Below, piece after piece: positions 31,841-33,108 of a stretch of DNA of 33,108 nucleotides. Numbering within the stretch: position 1 is the stretch's first letter; every line of letters begins with the position of its first letter. The stretch comes from Anaerocolumna sp. GTDB lineage: Bacteria > Bacillota > Clostridia > Lachnospirales > Lachnospiraceae. The stretch covers positions 1-33,108 of the forward strand of contig JARBTX010000045.1 in NCBI GenBank assembly GCA_029239975.1, written 5' to 3'. The translations under genes were made by a program, and so were the position numbers. The notes beneath the pieces are model-generated. The model saw only the letters and a list, made by a program, of their open reading frames with translations. It did not search any database and was not told the origin of the DNA.

Positions 31841-33108
31841 ATGACAGTTCGAAATAAAATAGATAAAAGTAATTTTCTAACATATATATTTTATTATTTT
31901 TTACCCTACCTTGGAGTCTTTCTAGTACTTCAATTTATCGTCTTTTTTACTTTTCGTTTAAGCGGAAAATCTTTTGTTTGGGATATCGATGGTATTCATC
32001 AACATTACCCTTCACTTAAGTATTACGGAGAATTTTTAAGAAATTTGATAAGTGGAAAAGGGGCACCACTAGTAGATTTTAATATTGGCATGGGGTTTGA
32101 TACCTTAACCACACTGAATTATTATGCGATTGGAGACCCATTAACATTTCTAACTATATTTAGCAATACTGCTAATATGGAAAGAGTATATGAGTATTTA
32201 ATTCTCTTAAGATTTTGTTTAGCCGGAGTCAGTTTTATTTTATATTGTTTTTACATGAAGAAAAAAGGATTTCAATCCGTACTAGGTGGTTTGATATATG
32301 TTTTTTGTGGTTATGCTTTATATGCTGGGGTGAGACACCCTTATTTTCTTAATCCAATGATCTACTTGCCACTATTATTTATCGGGTTAGAAAAGATTCT
32401 AATTAAGAAAAAGCCATATCTTTTTATTATAATGATTTTTATCAGTGCAGTAAGTAATTTTTACTTTTTTTATATGCTTACAATTCTTATTTTTATTTAC
32501 GCTGTTATACGTTTCTTTTTTCTATTTAAAAAGGATGAACAAAAATCTATATGGGGTGAATTTTTCAGAACTGCCTTCAGAGCATCGTTATATTATTGCT
32601 TAGGAATTTTATTGGCTGGCTTTTTATTTTTACCCGTTGTTATTGCGTTTTTAAATAATGGCAGATTTAATACAGGTTATGATGTCAATTTATTGCATTA
32701 TCCTTTGGAATATTATGTTTTAATGGTAAATCAATTTTTAGCAGCTGACGTAAGCTGCGGGTATTGGACACAATTAACATATGCTGGAATTACGCCAATA
32801 GCCATATTAATTATTTTTTGTCGTAAACATTATAAACAACTACAAATTGCTTTTTGCTTGGGAACTATTTTTCTTATGGTACCAGCAATTGGGTATCTAA
32901 TGAATGGGTTTGCTTATGTTAGTAATAGATGGGAATTTGGGTATAGTTTCTTAATTGCTTTTATTTTTGTAGTTGCTTATGAAGAGTTGTTCACTCTTAA
33001 AGTTCACGAAAAAATTCTACTAGTTGCTGGAATCACGGTATATGCAATCTTAGGGCTAGGAAAACCAAATAGAAGTGTTTGGATTGCTTTGATTTTTTTA
33101 TGCTTAAG
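31841..33108 (+). CDS. YfhO-family multi-pass membrane protein, cut by the right edge
   Basis: An open frame from ATG 31841 (GAGG 5 nt upstream, 31832-31835) runs off the window after 422 codons. The start MTVRNKIDKSNFLTYIFYYF is followed by many membrane segments. The outside loop after TM1 reads FVWDIDGIHQHYPSLKYYGEFLRNLI, then LVDFNIGMGFDTLTTLNYYAIGDPL, and a later YVSNRWEFGYSF. These are features of YfhO-type proteins, polytopic GT-C-like enzymes involved in glycosylation of cell-envelope polymers such as lipoteichoic acid in Bacillus and Listeria. Family members are about 850 residues, so half is missing here. The gap 31629-31840 before it shows no clear promoter. Confidence 0.85.
   Translation, partial: MTVRNKIDKSNFLTYIFYYFLPYLGVFLVLQFIVFFTFRLSGKSFVWDIDGIHQHYPSLKYYGEFLRNLISGKGAPLVDFNIGMGFDTLTTLNYYAIGDPLTFLTIFSNTANMERVYEYLILLRFCLAGVSFILYCFYMKKKGFQSVLGGLIYVFCGYALYAGVRHPYFLNPMIYLPLLFIGLEKILIKKKPYLFIIMIFISAVSNFYFFYMLTILIFIYAVIRFFFLFKKDEQKSIWGEFFRTAFRASLYYCLGILLAGFLFLPVVIAFLNNGRFNTGYDVNLLHYPLEYYVLMVNQFLAADVSCGYWTQLTYAGITPIAILIIFCRKHYKQLQIAFCLGTIFLMVPAIGYLMNGFAYVSNRWEFGYSFLIAFIFVVAYEELFTLKVHEKILLVAGITVYAILGLGKPNRSVWIALIFLCL

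Overview
The window is AT-rich DNA from a low-GC Gram-positive bacterium. Strong AGGAGG-type ribosome sites, several TTG starts, intrinsic terminators, a T-box leader and the gene content (trans-sulfuration pair, type 2 OMP decarboxylase, YfhO protein, MerR regulators) fit a clostridial Firmicute, most likely a Lachnospiraceae member resembling Lachnoclostridium (Clostridium) phytofermentans. That assignment is by resemblance only. No rRNA, tRNA, CRISPR array, transposase gene or phage gene was recognised.

Region 1 (1-5760) is a run of mostly single genes on the plus strand: the tail of an unidentified gene, a TipA-like MerR regulator with its own MerR-type operator, an alpha/alpha-toroid-like protein, a broken peptide-deformylase-like gene, a six-TM protein ending in a LuxR helix-turn-helix, a membrane-anchored HExxH peptidase, a GNAT acetyltransferase and a small membrane protein.

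Region 2 (5840-10870) is the most unusual block: a protein built of seven exact 22-residue repeats, a MoxR-type AAA+ ATPase, a DUF2201 protein (metallopeptidase-like domain plus VWA domain) and a regulator with a C-terminal ArsR-like winged helix. MoxR and VWA proteins are known to act as pairs, but this arrangement with a 22-residue-repeat protein is not one I recognise as described.

Region 3 (10950-17920) holds a small minus-strand membrane protein, an ABC-2 exporter (ATPase plus two permeases) with a palindromic operator, a second MerR regulator with a GyrI-like domain, an XRE regulator whose C-terminal half is a glycine pentapeptide repeat, and small or hypothetical genes including a DUF3298-like protein without a membrane anchor.

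Region 4 (17940-21480, minus strand) is an OmpR/histidine kinase pair next to a lipoprotein gene. The lipoprotein promoter carries an 11-bp-phased direct repeat of the kind OmpR-family regulators bind.

Region 5 (21680-25220, plus) is a NUDIX-like gene, pyrC and pyrF. The pyrC-pyrF spacer contains a duplicated hairpin plus Shine-Dalgarno module.

Region 6 (25400-31560, minus) has a VOC protein, a methionine-specific T-box driving cystathionine gamma-synthase-like and beta-lyase-like genes (homocysteine formation), and a cyclophilin/aminopeptidase P pair. A YfhO-like membrane protein runs off the right edge on the plus strand.

Three copies of a MITE-like inverted-repeat element lie just 5' of minus-strand genes in regions 4 and 6 (20956-21134, 25857-25962, 27333-27501).
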